52,597 nucleotides of DNA from Chrysophaeum taylorii. Lineage: Eukaryota; Sar; Pelagophyceae; Pelagomonadales; Pelagomonadaceae. The notes below the pieces were generated by a model that did not search any database, was not told where the DNA came from, and worked only from the letters and a program-made list of their open reading frames with translations. Positions 43,630-52,597 of the stretch are shown here, one piece after another (positions within the stretch are counted from its first letter, which is position 1; the number at the start of each line of letters is the position of its first letter). The stretch lies in NCBI GenBank assembly GCA_029834535.1, contig JAQMWT010000313.1, positions 1-52,597 of the forward strand. Direction: 5' to 3'. The translations under genes and the position numbers were made by a program.

Positions 43630-43723
43630 TGACGAATGGTATGAGGCGTTAGACTAGCGATAAGAGAAAGACGTAAGGATACTGGATACGTGGTGCAGGG
43701 GTAAGTGTCATAGCTTCTTCACA
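43630..43723 (-). repeat. 3' LTR of nested element (94 bp)
   Basis: TGACGAATGGTATGAGGCGT at the left end, CTTCTTCACA at the right end. A 4-nt ATAG insertion and two single-base indels distinguish it from the other LTR. Confidence 0.9.
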
Positions 43724-43806
43724 CAGGTGCTGGAAAAGAAGGAAAAGGAAAAAGTGGTAATTGAGGTCCTCACACAGGTGCTGGGAAAGAAGGAAAAAGA
43801 AGTAAG
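43724..43806 (+). repeat. Internal duplication next to 3' LTR
   Basis: CACAGGTGCTGGAAAAGAAG (43722 on) and CACAGGTGCTGGGAAAGAAG (about 43774 on) are near-identical purine-rich copies. On the element's coding strand this is pyrimidine-rich, so it is not a polypurine tract. Confidence 0.6.
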
Positions 43807-43911
43807 TGAGACGCTCACAGAGGAGAAGCTTTGAGGAAGACGTCACATTTGAGGAAGACGTCACAGAGGCATTGTGGCAAGAAAAAGAGACAACAGAGAT
43901 CAGGGCGAAGA

Positions 43912-45272
43912 TCACGAAGTGAGGTAACGAGCACGAAGCCGGAGGAAGGAAGGAGTTTCCGTACTGCGGGTGAAAATGTCGCTAAGATTGTTAAGGCGGG
44001 GTATGTGCTTGAGATCGATGATGTGGTTGCGATGGTACTCGGCGGTACTGTAAAAGCGAATGTCAATATGGCGGGTGCGCCGTGTGAGACATTGGAGACG
44101 AACTTGGGTGACGGTGGTGCTATTATCAACATATATTGGGACCGTGTGACGAGGGAGATCAAAGTCATCAAAAAGTTTGAGAAGCCAAGAGAGCTCAGCA
44201 GTAGCAGCGTAAAGAGCAAGCAATTCAGCTTCGAAAGAAGAACGAGCAAGTAAGTACTGCGAGCGGGAGCAGTAGGCGATCATAGAGCCAGCAGAGAAAA
44301 CAAAGAAACAGTTGTGGAGTGGTGGTCATCAGGGTCGTCGGCCCAGCTGGAGTCGGAATAACCACAGAGACGAAGGGTAGAATCGCGACCAAGAACAAGG
44401 GCAAGATCGTGAGAGCCATTGAGATAACGCAGAGTGTGGGATAAAGCGTGCCAAGCGTGCCAGTGGGGTTTACCAGGATTGTGGGGAAAACGCGCACACT
44501 GATTGACGGACCAAGTGATATCAGGGCGAGTCATGATGGAGATGAAGAGGACACAGCCAACAATACGGCGAAAGGGGACACGCGTAATGCGAAGACCAAC
44601 GTAAGAGGTGAGATCGAGTTCATTGACGTCAGTGAAAGCGCGGAAACGGAGGAAAAAGGCTTGGTAATGGCCAATGCAATGACGAGGGTGCGCCACAAGA
44701 AGATCATCAACGACTAAAACAAGACGGAGGACCACGGTAGAATTGAGGACGAGCTTGTAATGGCAAGTGTCACCAGATCCGCGGACGAAGCCACAATCAT
44801 TGAGAAGGAAGCGTTCCAAATAAAGCCACCAATTGCGACAAGCTTGTTTGCAACCATACCAAGAGCGACGGAGCTTGTAAACGATTTTGGAACCATCGGT
44901 GGGTTGGCGAGGAGCATAGCCTTCGGGTGGCCAGACATAGATGTCTTCGTCAATGGGAGCTTGAATAAAAGCGGAGCTGACATCCAACTTGTGCAAATCC
45001 CAGTCATGAACAGCGACAAAGGTCAGAAAGAAACGGATCGTGACGATGTTGGCAACCGGTGAGTAGGTGTCATGATAATCAATGCCGTGAACCTGGGTGT
45101 AACCGCGGACGACAAGGCGAGCCTTGTACGATTTGAAGCAGCCAGAGTCATACTTCTTGCGGAGGATCCACTTGAGGGTACAAATGTTGCCAGAAAACGT
45201 CGAAGGAAGGCGCATAACATCCCAGCAACCAAGCTGACCAAGAGAGCTGTATTCTTTAGCGATGGCTTGCAA
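43912..45272 (-). pseudogene. Copia reverse transcriptase and RNase H
   Basis: Starts on the minus strand near 45272. The copia RT blocks are clear: TLKWILRKKY, KARLVVRGYTQVHGIDYHDT, YSPVANIVTIRFFL, LHKLDVSSAFIQAPIDEDIY, SWYGCKQACRNWW. The active site is VLVVDDLLV, where YVDD would be usual. TRPDITWSVNQ and GYSDSSWADDPDDHHSTT lead into RNase H. A frameshift at about 44283 moves the rest into the next frame: SRSQYLLARSSFEAELLALY, VDNSTTV and TRHIDIRFYS, ending at 43912. RT copies the element RNA and RNase H degrades the template. The frameshift makes this copy defective. Confidence 0.88.
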
Positions 45273-45470
45273 CCAGCCAGGACGCTTAGGATTGGTCGGA
45301 TAGTCGTTTCGTCAAGGTCTGATACTGAGACATTTCTTCGGAAGCAGAGTAATAAACGTGTGCATGAGGATCAACAAGGGTGTTAGCTAAACAAAGGGGA
45401 AGGAAGACCTAATGAACTAACAAACGAAAGCTAACAGAAGAGACATACAAGGAGTTACAGGGGGAAAGAA
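45273..45470 (-). other. Upstream pol remnant of nested element
   Basis: Region between the RT and the tandem repeats. No continuous frame or integrase motif could be recognised. Confidence 0.4.
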
Positions 45471-45596
45471 GGCCCGTATCGACATCAGAATGGCCCGTAT
45501 CAACATCAGAATGGCCCGTATCAACATCAGAATGGCCCGTATCAACATCAGAATGGCCCGTATCAACATCAGAATGGCCCGTATCAACATTGTGAC
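45471..45596 (+). repeat. 21-bp tandem repeat, six units
   Basis: Unit GGCCCGTATCAACATCAGAA plus T, repeated about six times with one or two changes at the ends. On the minus strand it reads GHSDVDT repeats. It lies inside the nested copia element. Confidence 0.92.
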
Positions 45597-47714
45597 AGGA
45601 TGAAACAGAATGGCCCGTAAAAAAAGTTTGTTGGTTGGTCGACTTTGCGCGGTCGGCTCCGTTTGGCGCGACTTTGTTTTGCACTTTCTGTTGTTTTCTC
45701 TCTTTGGTGCTCTTTTGTACGTTTCTCTCGAGCTCGTAGAATGGTCGGTTCACGTGATGGGGTGATCAGTCCCAGTGAAACCGGCGCATTCTCATCAAAC
45801 ACAGGGGGCAAGGGGGCAACAGCGGAAGAACAGCGGACATTGGGGGAACAATAGACGAGAGCTTGGAAGCGTGATTCGAGAAAGTCAGAACAACGTTGAA
45901 GTTCCTTCGGTGGTTGACATTGCAGGAAATCGGGTAAGTGAAACTGTCAGCAAAATCGAGGTCTGAAGAACAATAGCGACAAAAGTGCCTGGGATGACGT
46001 GCGTTAGACGATTGTCGCAGCGGGGCAAAGATAGCGGGAACACAGGCTGGTATATATGATGGCAGTGTACCAGACGTCTGATGAGAACGTTGCCTTTGGG
46101 CAGATAGGCTGCATGGTGCATGGTGACCAGGTTATGACGATGGTTGGAGTCGACAGAAGCAAAAACAGGCGTAAGCAGGTTTGATACGAACGTGGGTGTT
46201 TGGTTGTTGTGGTGCGAGCAAGTTGCCATGGGCACGACCGCGTCCTGTACGCGAAAATGGAAGACCTCGGACGCGCCTGCGGTGTAAGGAACGAACACAG
46301 GTAGACCAGGCTGCTGTATGCCAGCCTGCTGTGACACATAAGAAAGTGGCCCGTTTTCGCATTCGGAAGAACGAAGTTGCCATATGGGCCAACGTTGGAG
46401 GACCAAGCGGCGAGCTTCGCTCGTCATACTCGAATAGGCTGCGGTAGAAGTTGGCGACAGTGGCAAAACAGTTGTGGCACGTAAGAACGTTGCAGATAGC
46501 TTGCAGATAGCGTCGCAGTGACACGTAAGAACATTGCAGATAGCGTCGCGGGTGCTGAGCACGGAATTCACGTCGATAGCAAAACCGAATTTTAAAGGTC
46601 AGAAAAGCGGTGAAAAAGCGATAGTGGGTGAAGGAGAACCACAAATCACACAGCAAAGAAGCGTTTGTCCAGGATCCCGAAGATAAGCGATCCAAGCACA
46701 TAGGAAGCACGAAAACTGCGCACGCGAAAAATTGACAGGCACAGCTTAGTTGTGGCAGGTGAAATGAGCGATGGAACGTGATTCGCTGGTTTTACCAAAA
46801 CCGACAAGCACAACGAGGAGTGGATCGACGAATAGCTGAAAATGTACAACGGGGAGTGGAGCAACGAATAGGCGAAATACAGAACGAGGAGGGGAGCAAC
46901 GACGAGGGGAAAAAGACAGAACGAGGAGAGGAGCAACGACGAGGGGGAAAAACAGAACGAGGGGTGGAGCAACGAATAGCGGAAAATAGAGAACGAGGCG
47001 CCTGTGCAATGGGAGCTAAAAACAAAAACGAGGGCTTCCGTGGGATGGGGCTGTTGATGTGCTTGCATCAGACATTCGGCGGTACACACGCTGACTTGGA
47101 ATTATCTCGAAAGTGCTGCGCTGTTGAGAAGAACGGCGATGGTGGGTAGGGCGTTGTCGTGGAATAGCTAAGAACTTTGAAACTTGCGGCAGTCCCCCTT
47201 AAAGTGATCCTTGCAGCCGCCAAAAGGACATCGGGTAGTGCGTCGGAATCGAGTAGAGCCAGGTTGTTGGGAAAGGGGAGCGTCTAGGGTAGGTCAGTTG
47301 GAAGAGTCTGAAGTCGTGGCTGACGACGCGGCGGATAGCGCGGCGGAAGTGGTTGTGCATGCCATCGAAATTGGTTGTTGTTGAACTTCTCTCGGGTAGA
47401 ACCACATTCATCGGTACGAAACGCAAGACGATAAAACAAAGCCAGTAAGGCTTGAAGCACGATGCACGTAGTCAAATGCGAGGACACACTCGAGGGTGCG
47501 TCGGATCAGGTACAATGCCGAGCAACTTGAACTCCGGTGATAGGTAAAATGCCGAGCAACTTGAACGCCGGTGATAGGTACAATGCTGAGCAACTTGTAT
47601 ACTCCGATGATGAACTTGCTGAGGAAGTTCACTACGCAATCCCCACGGCCCATGTAGACATCGGTAATGCGCTTGTAAAGTCGCGTGAAGTTCAAGTCGC
47701 GGTTGTCATGGATA
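45597..47714 (-). other. Degenerate interior of nested element
   Basis: Expected place of protease and integrase, but only broken frames are seen. One (about 46571-45885) has a weakly copia-protease-like stretch (HHAAYLPKGNVLIRRLVH). It includes the 46796-47005 repeat array. Confidence 0.4.
46796..47005 (+). repeat. Imperfect tandem array of 30-40 bp units
   Basis: Repeated ACGAGGAG/GGGAGTGGAGCAACGA with AATAGC/GGGGAAAA spacers, about six units; purine-rich on the plus strand. Confidence 0.7.
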
Positions 47715-47924
47715 TCAACGTTGTTGCTTGACGCGAAAGTCTTCTTCAGAGCAGCCAGAAGCGGAAATGCTAGTCCAAGTGTCAGTGGTCAAGATAATGC
47801 GATCACCGGTGGAAATGATCATGTTTTCCAGGCGCCGGGTCCATTGGTGAAAAAGATGTCGCTCACCACTGAAAGCATCGAGTTTTTGCGAAATCTTGGT
47901 ATCCTTAATTTCGATCGAGGACAT
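47715..47924 (-). pseudogene. Copia gag N-terminus
   Basis: From an ATG at 47924 the frame reads KLDAFSGERHLFHQWTRRLENMI, the pattern with which copia gag proteins commonly begin (K-x-F-G...W...LE). It is lost at 47715. It lies about 120 bp inside the 5' LTR, as expected. Confidence 0.5.
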
Positions 47925-48029
47925 GATAAACGATAACGAACCGAACACGTTGCAATGAACTGAAGCCGAGGAGGAGTCGCTGTTGTCCGTGAAGTCAAGC
48001 TCAGGGCGTTCGACCTGGACACCTGGAAC

Positions 48030-48042
48030 ACCTGGTACCATG
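48030..48042 (-). other. Primer-binding site of nested element
   Basis: On the minus strand, 2 nt after the 5' LTR: TGGTACCAGGTG. It begins with TGG, the complement of the CCA end of a tRNA; which tRNA is not determined. Confidence 0.65.
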
Positions 48043-48134
48043 TGACGAATGGTATGAGGCGTTAGACTAGCGATAAGAGAAAAGACGTAAGGATACTGGA
48101 TACGTGGTGCAGGGGTAAGGTGTCCTTCTTCACA
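48043..48134 (-). repeat. 5' LTR of nested element (92 bp)
   Basis: Matches 43630-43723 without base substitutions; flanked on the right by the ATTCTTG target duplication. Confidence 0.9.
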
Positions 48135-49113
48135 ATTCTTGTATACTTACTTCAATCTTGAAAGTGTTGGAAACCAGCACTTGCGGCCTGGCCGCCATCA
48201 ATGAGGTGTATAACAAAAGTTATTTACCCAACAAGGCTCGAGCCATTATGCTCCTTGCCTTTAGTCACTACGAGTCTGTTACGACTACTGATGTGTCCTA
48301 CCTGAAACAGCAGTTTTACTCTGTTGTTTATAACCTAACTGGTATGTCCATGTGTTTATTGAAGCTGTCCTAGCATTTAGGCAAATCTCTTACCAACTTA
48401 ACCAGGAAGAGACTGACCTTCAATTCGACTTCGGTACTCTTTCTAGAAAATTTTATGAAGAGATACATCGGCATTATGCCGATAATACCAGCAACAATCG
48501 TTACGATCGTGGTGGGGTAGATTGGTGTTATACTTATGAAAACCGATCTTCATCCCGGCCTGTGCCAGAGCTGAACGATTGTGTCACCCTACCAACCCTA
48601 GCTATATCTTAGAATACGCATTAGACTTATATATGTGGTATCAAATGGGTCGAACAAAAGACGCTTAGAACGCCCTGTCTCTTGGCAACCTGACGTTGAA
48701 GGATTGACACCACAACCAAAACCAAAATTACTACTGACAAACACGCTGGATCTATCAGACAAAAGTCTGACTCAAACTGCAAACGCACTTTGCGTCCATT
48801 ACTTCTTCTCAACCTGGAACATCCCCGCGTTTAATGCTAGACGCTTGCGTAACTCTAACGATGCACGCCAGCCTTTCTCTCGCAGCGACTTATCGTATTA
48901 TCGTTCTGGTGATTCTTATGTCACCAAGAAAACTGCTGGACAGTCCCATCACCGTCCAATTTACCCTCGCACTTTCGACAGGTCCTCTCGATCTAATATG
49001 AAATTATTGGACCGAACTAAGCACACCATAAACACACTGCAAGAGCAGTGTAGTGAACTTACGAAGCATGTGACAGATAATGATATCACGGCTCAGCTAC
49101 AACAGACATCACC

Positions 49114-50334
49114 ATGTTATTTGAGACTCTGTTGCAATCCGCCGATATCCTATCAGCCACATCTACTGAGGACAATGCTGACTTATTTCGTCTAAACGAA
49201 CAACTCATGTTCGCAGAAGACTTCATTTACGATGTAGACGTCCATCTATCCTCGACCGAAAAGTCGTTAAACTACGTGGAGCCACAACATCATACTGTTG
49301 CTACTGCTCCCACCCCAAAGGCAACTCCTCCTACTACAGATACCAAGAATGCCTCCTACACACAGGGTAACCCCTCTGATATAGTGCCTAACTTCTTTAC
49401 TGCTTCCGCCATCTCGGCGTTACCACCAGCGTTACTGTCCTCGTTATCTTCACAGGTCCAATCAGCCATAAACCAACCACAACAAGCCGAAACCACAAGG
49501 GATGTCGATAAGACCTCGCTATCATCATTTGATGAGAAGTACGGCATGGCTGATGAGGCTGACGAACCATCACCACCTGTTCAACCGGTTATCATTCCAA
49601 CTAATCTATTATTTCTGGATAACTTCTTCACTGCTAGTCTCTCCACTACTTGCACGCATTCGGAAAATGCACTTCTAACGAAATACATGAAGGTAAACAG
49701 TGACCCCCAACATTGTTCCTTTTTATATTTTGACTCTTGTGCTACCATATCGTTAATGTCCAGCTACGATTATGCGATTCCAAACCATATCCTTCCACTG
49801 GATCCCAAATACGCGCCGATCATTATACAAACTGCCACTGGACAACAACGTGCCTCCCATATGATGTTAACACGTAGCATAGTTGTCCCACTACCAGATC
49901 ATCCACAAATCGGTTACGTGAAGATTGACTTCGCTCTATGTCTAAAGCCAGTGCATAACCGACATCTCGCCATATTGAGCATGCTCGAGTGGAACCAGAC
50001 GAACTTGACCACTGTGTTCAGTGATCGATCTGAGCCAAAGCTCAGCGCTGTCACGAGCCGCATAGACAAAGATGTTCGTATTCCCATACATTACGTAACA
50101 TATAATTTGCCTGCTCTCCCCTGTCTCACCTACAACATCGCTCGCGACAAGCAACTTGAACTGCGCTCCCTCGCATTTCCGCTCAAGCGATACCACGAAA
50201 ACAGGGATCTACTGGCATATTATAACTATCTCCTCAAGAGAGTTTTACCAGATCGCCCGTGGATTCGCCCTTTGGTTCTTAATCTTCGGAAACAGAACAA
50301 GTTCGTCCAGCAAAACACTCCACCATTAACATGA
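49114..50334 (+). CDS. Retropepsin-like region of outer retroelement
   Basis: 406 codons in one frame, entered by a frame change from the gag at about 49110 and ending in TGA directly before the methyltransferase ATG. After a Pro/Thr-rich linker and a Ser/Gln-rich stretch comes CSFLYFDSCATISLMSSYDY, whose D-S-x-A-T (Asp at codon 207) resembles the catalytic D-(S/T)-G-A of retroviral-type aspartic proteases. It is followed by a beta-rich segment (APIIIQTATGQQ; RHLAILSMLEWNQ) with the flap/ILSM pattern of retroelement proteases. Gly is Cys in the motif, which may reduce activity. The last 100 residues are unassigned. Assignment rests on position plus the motif. Confidence 0.5.
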   Translation: MLFETLLQSADILSATSTEDNADLFRLNEQLMFAEDFIYDVDVHLSSTEKSLNYVEPQHHTVATAPTPKATPPTTDTKNASYTQGNPSDIVPNFFTASAISALPPALLSSLSSQVQSAINQPQQAETTRDVDKTSLSSFDEKYGMADEADEPSPPVQPVIIPTNLLFLDNFFTASLSTTCTHSENALLTKYMKVNSDPQHCSFLYFDSCATISLMSSYDYAIPNHILPLDPKYAPIIIQTATGQQRASHMMLTRSIVVPLPDHPQIGYVKIDFALCLKPVHNRHLAILSMLEWNQTNLTTVFSDRSEPKLSAVTSRIDKDVRIPIHYVTYNLPALPCLTYNIARDKQLELRSLAFPLKRYHENRDLLAYYNYLLKRVLPDRPWIRPLVLNLRKQNKFVQQNTPPLT

Positions 50335-52457
50335 ATGCTTTCTCGCCCAGTGTTTCTCTCACAAGAGCCCAATCTTCGCAAACCCCCTGTCATGTTACTT
50401 TGTTCTGGTTTGTCAACCCCAGCGTTCCTGTCTCAAGCCACTAATGACCTAGGCTTAAATATCAATGTAAAAGTTGTTGTTGAGTCTGATGATACGCTTG
50501 TGCGCATGTTACGCCACCGTTTTCCTACAGTATTATTATTTGAATCTTTGCCCGCCTTTATTAACCACCTTCACCTAATCTCACCAGAGGAAAGGCGCAA
50601 ATTTTATAGCGATATTATTGAGATAACTCCTCCTTGCACTAACAGGAATCTACTAAAGCAGCATAAGACCGAAGACTTACACCGCCTGCTCGACGACTCT
50701 CTGTTCGACAGTATGCTGTCTGTCATCAAACTTCTCCAACCCTTGGTACTACTGGCTGAGATGACACCACCCCACAAGTACTGTCATCAAGACCACATAA
50801 CTGTGGCCAATCTCATCCATGCCACACTCGATTACTGTGTTGATGTTGTAGACAGGTTCCCGACCTACCTATGTGGTGACTACCAATCTAGGGAAAGATG
50901 GATCTGCATCGCACGCAGGTATTCTACTGGGCCCATCAACATACTTTCATGGCCTATCCACCACCCACGCGCCTTCTTTAAGATCGTGGATGACATACAA
51001 GCCATTCCTAAACGACTTTGGCTATCCAAAGATATCGCCAAAAATTGGATCCGGGTGTTCCCCGATCCTCCATATGTCCCCGTTCCTAAAACTTTTGCAC
51101 CTTACTCTCGCACAGGTTCTGTTCAGCTTACTATGACTGACCTTGTAACACTCAATTTGTTATTTCTTCGCCTTCACTCACAACAGGCTCACGAGCAACG
51201 CACGCACTCAGTTCAATCCGAGTGTACTTATCATCAGCTGTGTTTCAAACGCTCCTCCATGGATCCACTGCCTCATGCAACTAATCCATTGCGTGTCAAG
51301 GCCTTTACTATCCTCTATAACGTGTTTGCCAGATTGCACACTAACTCACCCACTCCTGTGTCCTATTACATAACAGTTTTCGAAACTGACCAAACGTCAC
51401 ATAGGTTACTACTTACAACCTCATCAACATCACACAACACCTACTTCCTAACCGGCGGCCACCACACTGACGGCAACCTCACCATAGAAAACGCCGCCAC
51501 CAAATATCATGCTGCCATTGACGCGTTTGGAAGCACGTATACGTTTACTGCCTCCAACGTCCCCCGCGACAGAGACAGGTCTATGTGCTTGGAGCCGTTT
51601 GTGGGTTACTTGTGGATCATCCAAGCCCTTCCTCAAGTTGGCTCCGCTGCCGCCTATGGCACTGCCATACGAAAGCTCTTCTCCAGATGCTCTCTTGTGA
51701 TGCCTGGCTGCCTTACCTACAAGGCCACCGACAATTCTTTCGACTACAAGGATTCCCATTTTGCTCTGGAAGGTCACCACTTATCCCATAGTCGCTATAT
51801 AGGGTATCTTCGTGGAAGTGACCGCAAACTCGGCTCTAAAATCCACTCCATGCGTGCTCCACTGCCCACCGTCCGAGGATATGCAAACATTATCTTACTC
51901 GACCCTCGCAACGGGAAACTACGCTATCCCACTCGACCGGAGTTGATTCGTGCTAACAACCACACCAAACAACAGGAATCTTTCCTCTTGTCTCTTCGCC
52001 ACGACCTTTTTGCTGCGACATGCTCAGCAATGCTCTGCCTGCCGGTACGTACAGCACACAGGCAAGCACCTTTCGTCTGTTCGTTGATATGTTAAATCTT
52101 TATGTTGATCCTACCTTCCAACATCCTGCTGCCGTGATGAAGTCCTATGTATCCACCTTCATGACCTTTGATCCGGCATCCACCACGTGCAGCACAGATA
52201 CCTTCGGCATGCGCCTCATGACTTCTATCTCCAGCAATCGCTTGACCGAAATGTCGTTAAACTATATGTCTTCGTCGTACGAAGATACTCTCGCTACTTG
52301 TGATAATGAGGATGCACCTCCAAGTGACCCTGCTGCGCACCAGGATGACGACGCACCGCCTCCTCCTGCCTTGGACACCGAGCTCAAGTTCGATGTTCGG
52401 CGCAAACGTCATATCCCCGCTCATCCCGCCTCGAACCTTCGCACACGGATCTGCTGA
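50335..52457 (+). CDS. Cytosine-C5 DNA methyltransferase within a retroelement
   Basis: Open from 50335 to 52095; a one-base frame change near 52017 then continues to 52457. Motif I/SAM loop: VMLLCSGLST (codons 19-28). Motif II-like acidic residue: VVVESDD (47-53). Motif IV: DIIEITPPCTN with the catalytic Cys at codon 101 (TGC, 50635-50637). Motif VI: LVLLAEMTP with Glu142, replacing the usual ENV. Motif VIII: GDYQSRERWICIARR (181-195), the QxRxR signature. A 300-residue target-recognition region follows. Motif IX: LRYPTRPELIRANN (about 530). Motif X: MLSNALPAGT, read in the shifted frame (52020 on). The product would methylate C5 of cytosine in DNA using SAM. It is preceded in frame by TGA-ATG, so it may be made by reinitiation. 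The tail after motif X is acidic and Pro-rich. Confidence 0.82.
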
Positions 52458-52597
52458 ATACCTCAACGCCGTTCAAACGTGCTGGATCGCTTCACTGGGT
52501 GCACCACTGCCCCGACGACGTTGCAGCCAAGGCCCCCAACGCTGGCTCGCCCTGGCTTCTCTGCCCCCGATCTACCGTATCGCGACTTATGCACCGA
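52440..52597 (+). CDS. Continuation of outer retroelement coding sequence (partial)
   Basis: The methyltransferase frame stops at 52457, but an overlapping frame (FAHGSAEYLNAVQTCWIASL and on) is open to the right edge and composition is unchanged. This suggests another frameshift or a following ORF, possibly leading to integrase or RT outside the window. Confidence 0.4.

Larger units (their letters stand above)
43630..48134 (-). mobile_element. Nested Ty1/copia-type LTR retrotransposon
   Basis: The ends are direct repeats 43630-43723 (94 bp) and 48043-48134 (92 bp), beginning TG and ending CA, and differing only by three small indels. The 7-bp flanks ATTCTTG (43623-43629 and 48135-48141) are a target-site duplication. 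On the minus strand a primer-binding-site-like TGGTACCAGGTG starts 2 nt inside the 5' LTR. Gag-like sequence follows, with RT-RNase H at the far end, so transcription would run right to left. Near-identical LTRs suggest recent insertion, yet the interior is full of stops and tandem repeats. No intact integrase is seen. Confidence 0.88.
43034..49195 (+). pseudogene. Gag-like polyprotein of outer retroelement, interrupted and frameshifted
   Basis: From the ATG at 43034 (MAEHAARAAPKAITGADILK) the frame runs to about 43258, where a missing base shifts it (ARTT should read on as YEILRNQILDRVFVEW). The next frame runs to 43629, exactly where the nested LTR element is inserted. It resumes at 48142 with further frame changes near 48160, 48365, 48590, 48665 and 49110. 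Helical, polar sequence (LPPEYEEWHFTNEAFPNLTD; NKARAIMLLAFSHYESVTTT; IEAVLAFRQISYQLNQEETD) is typical of gag capsid regions, though no zinc knuckle is visible. At least six frameshifts besides the insertion make this copy inactive. Confidence 0.6.
43034..52597 (+). mobile_element. Retroelement carrying a cytosine DNA methyltransferase (outer element, incomplete)
   Basis: A plus-strand gag-like region, a retropepsin-like ORF and a C5-methyltransferase ORF lie in series and share the AT-richer codon use of the right end, unlike the GC-rich host genes. The gag is split by the nested element 43630-48134. No integrase or reverse transcriptase lies in the part visible; they would be expected to the right. 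Coding frame remains open to the last base in one frame (after about 52440). The class (copia, gypsy or other) is undetermined. Confidence 0.7.

Noticed and set aside
45471..45596. CRISPR-like array
   Set aside because: Units abut with no unique spacers and lie in a retrotransposon of a eukaryote; this is a simple tandem repeat.
50332..50334. TGA as selenocysteine codon joining protease and methyltransferase
   Set aside because: No SECIS-like structure could be identified and an ATG follows directly; reinitiation or simple stop is simpler.

Overview
The window is nuclear DNA from a protist, most likely a unicellular alga on the stramenopile side. This rests on several observations: many genes carry very short GT-AG introns (39-64 nt) that restore conserved protein frames; there is a complete NEDD8-conjugating enzyme; and there are Golgi-type glycosyltransferases, a calcium-dependent protein kinase, and large surface proteins mixing FG-GAP, beta-helix, Cys-rich and membrane parts. 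The lineage is an inference from protein style. Standard GT-AG introns argue against a dinoflagellate.

Layout. 1-623 holds the end of an ankyrin-repeat gene. 868-5200 is a decayed DNA transposon: a broken DDE-type transposase bounded by a perfect 24-bp inverted repeat. 5375-41303 is a compact GC-rich gene region: a spliced tail-anchored surface protein, a PKA-like kinase lacking its catalytic Asp, a GT69-GT32 fusion glycosyltransferase, a multi-pass membrane protein, a secreted sulfatase, a low-complexity protein, a CDPK with a 1.27-kb intron, a secreted GH2 mannosidase-like enzyme, a giant FG-GAP/beta-helix/multi-TM protein, a damaged SulP-STAS transporter, a propeller-like protein, UBC12, a sulfotransferase and a class A flavin monooxygenase. 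Sulfatase, GH2, fusion glycosyltransferase, sulfotransferase and SulP transporter together suggest active metabolism of sulfated, mannose-containing glycans, but they do not form an operon-like unit.

From about 41.3 kb base composition becomes more AT-rich and the rest is transposon. A plus-strand retroelement (about 43.0 kb to beyond the right edge) carries a frameshifted gag-like region, a retropepsin-like ORF and then a cytosine-C5 DNA methyltransferase ORF. The catalytic PPC cysteine, the motif VI glutamate, the QxRxR motif VIII and motif IX/X-like sequences are all recognisable. Its gag is interrupted by a second, minus-strand Ty1/copia-type element (43630-48134) with unusually short 92-94 bp LTRs, a 7-bp target duplication and a tRNA-type primer site.

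The main discovery candidate is the retroelement-encoded DNA methyltransferase. Secondary ones are the GT69-GT32 fusion, the HRD-less AGC kinase, a short upstream motif shared by three genes, and a SINE-like repeat present in two inverted copies.
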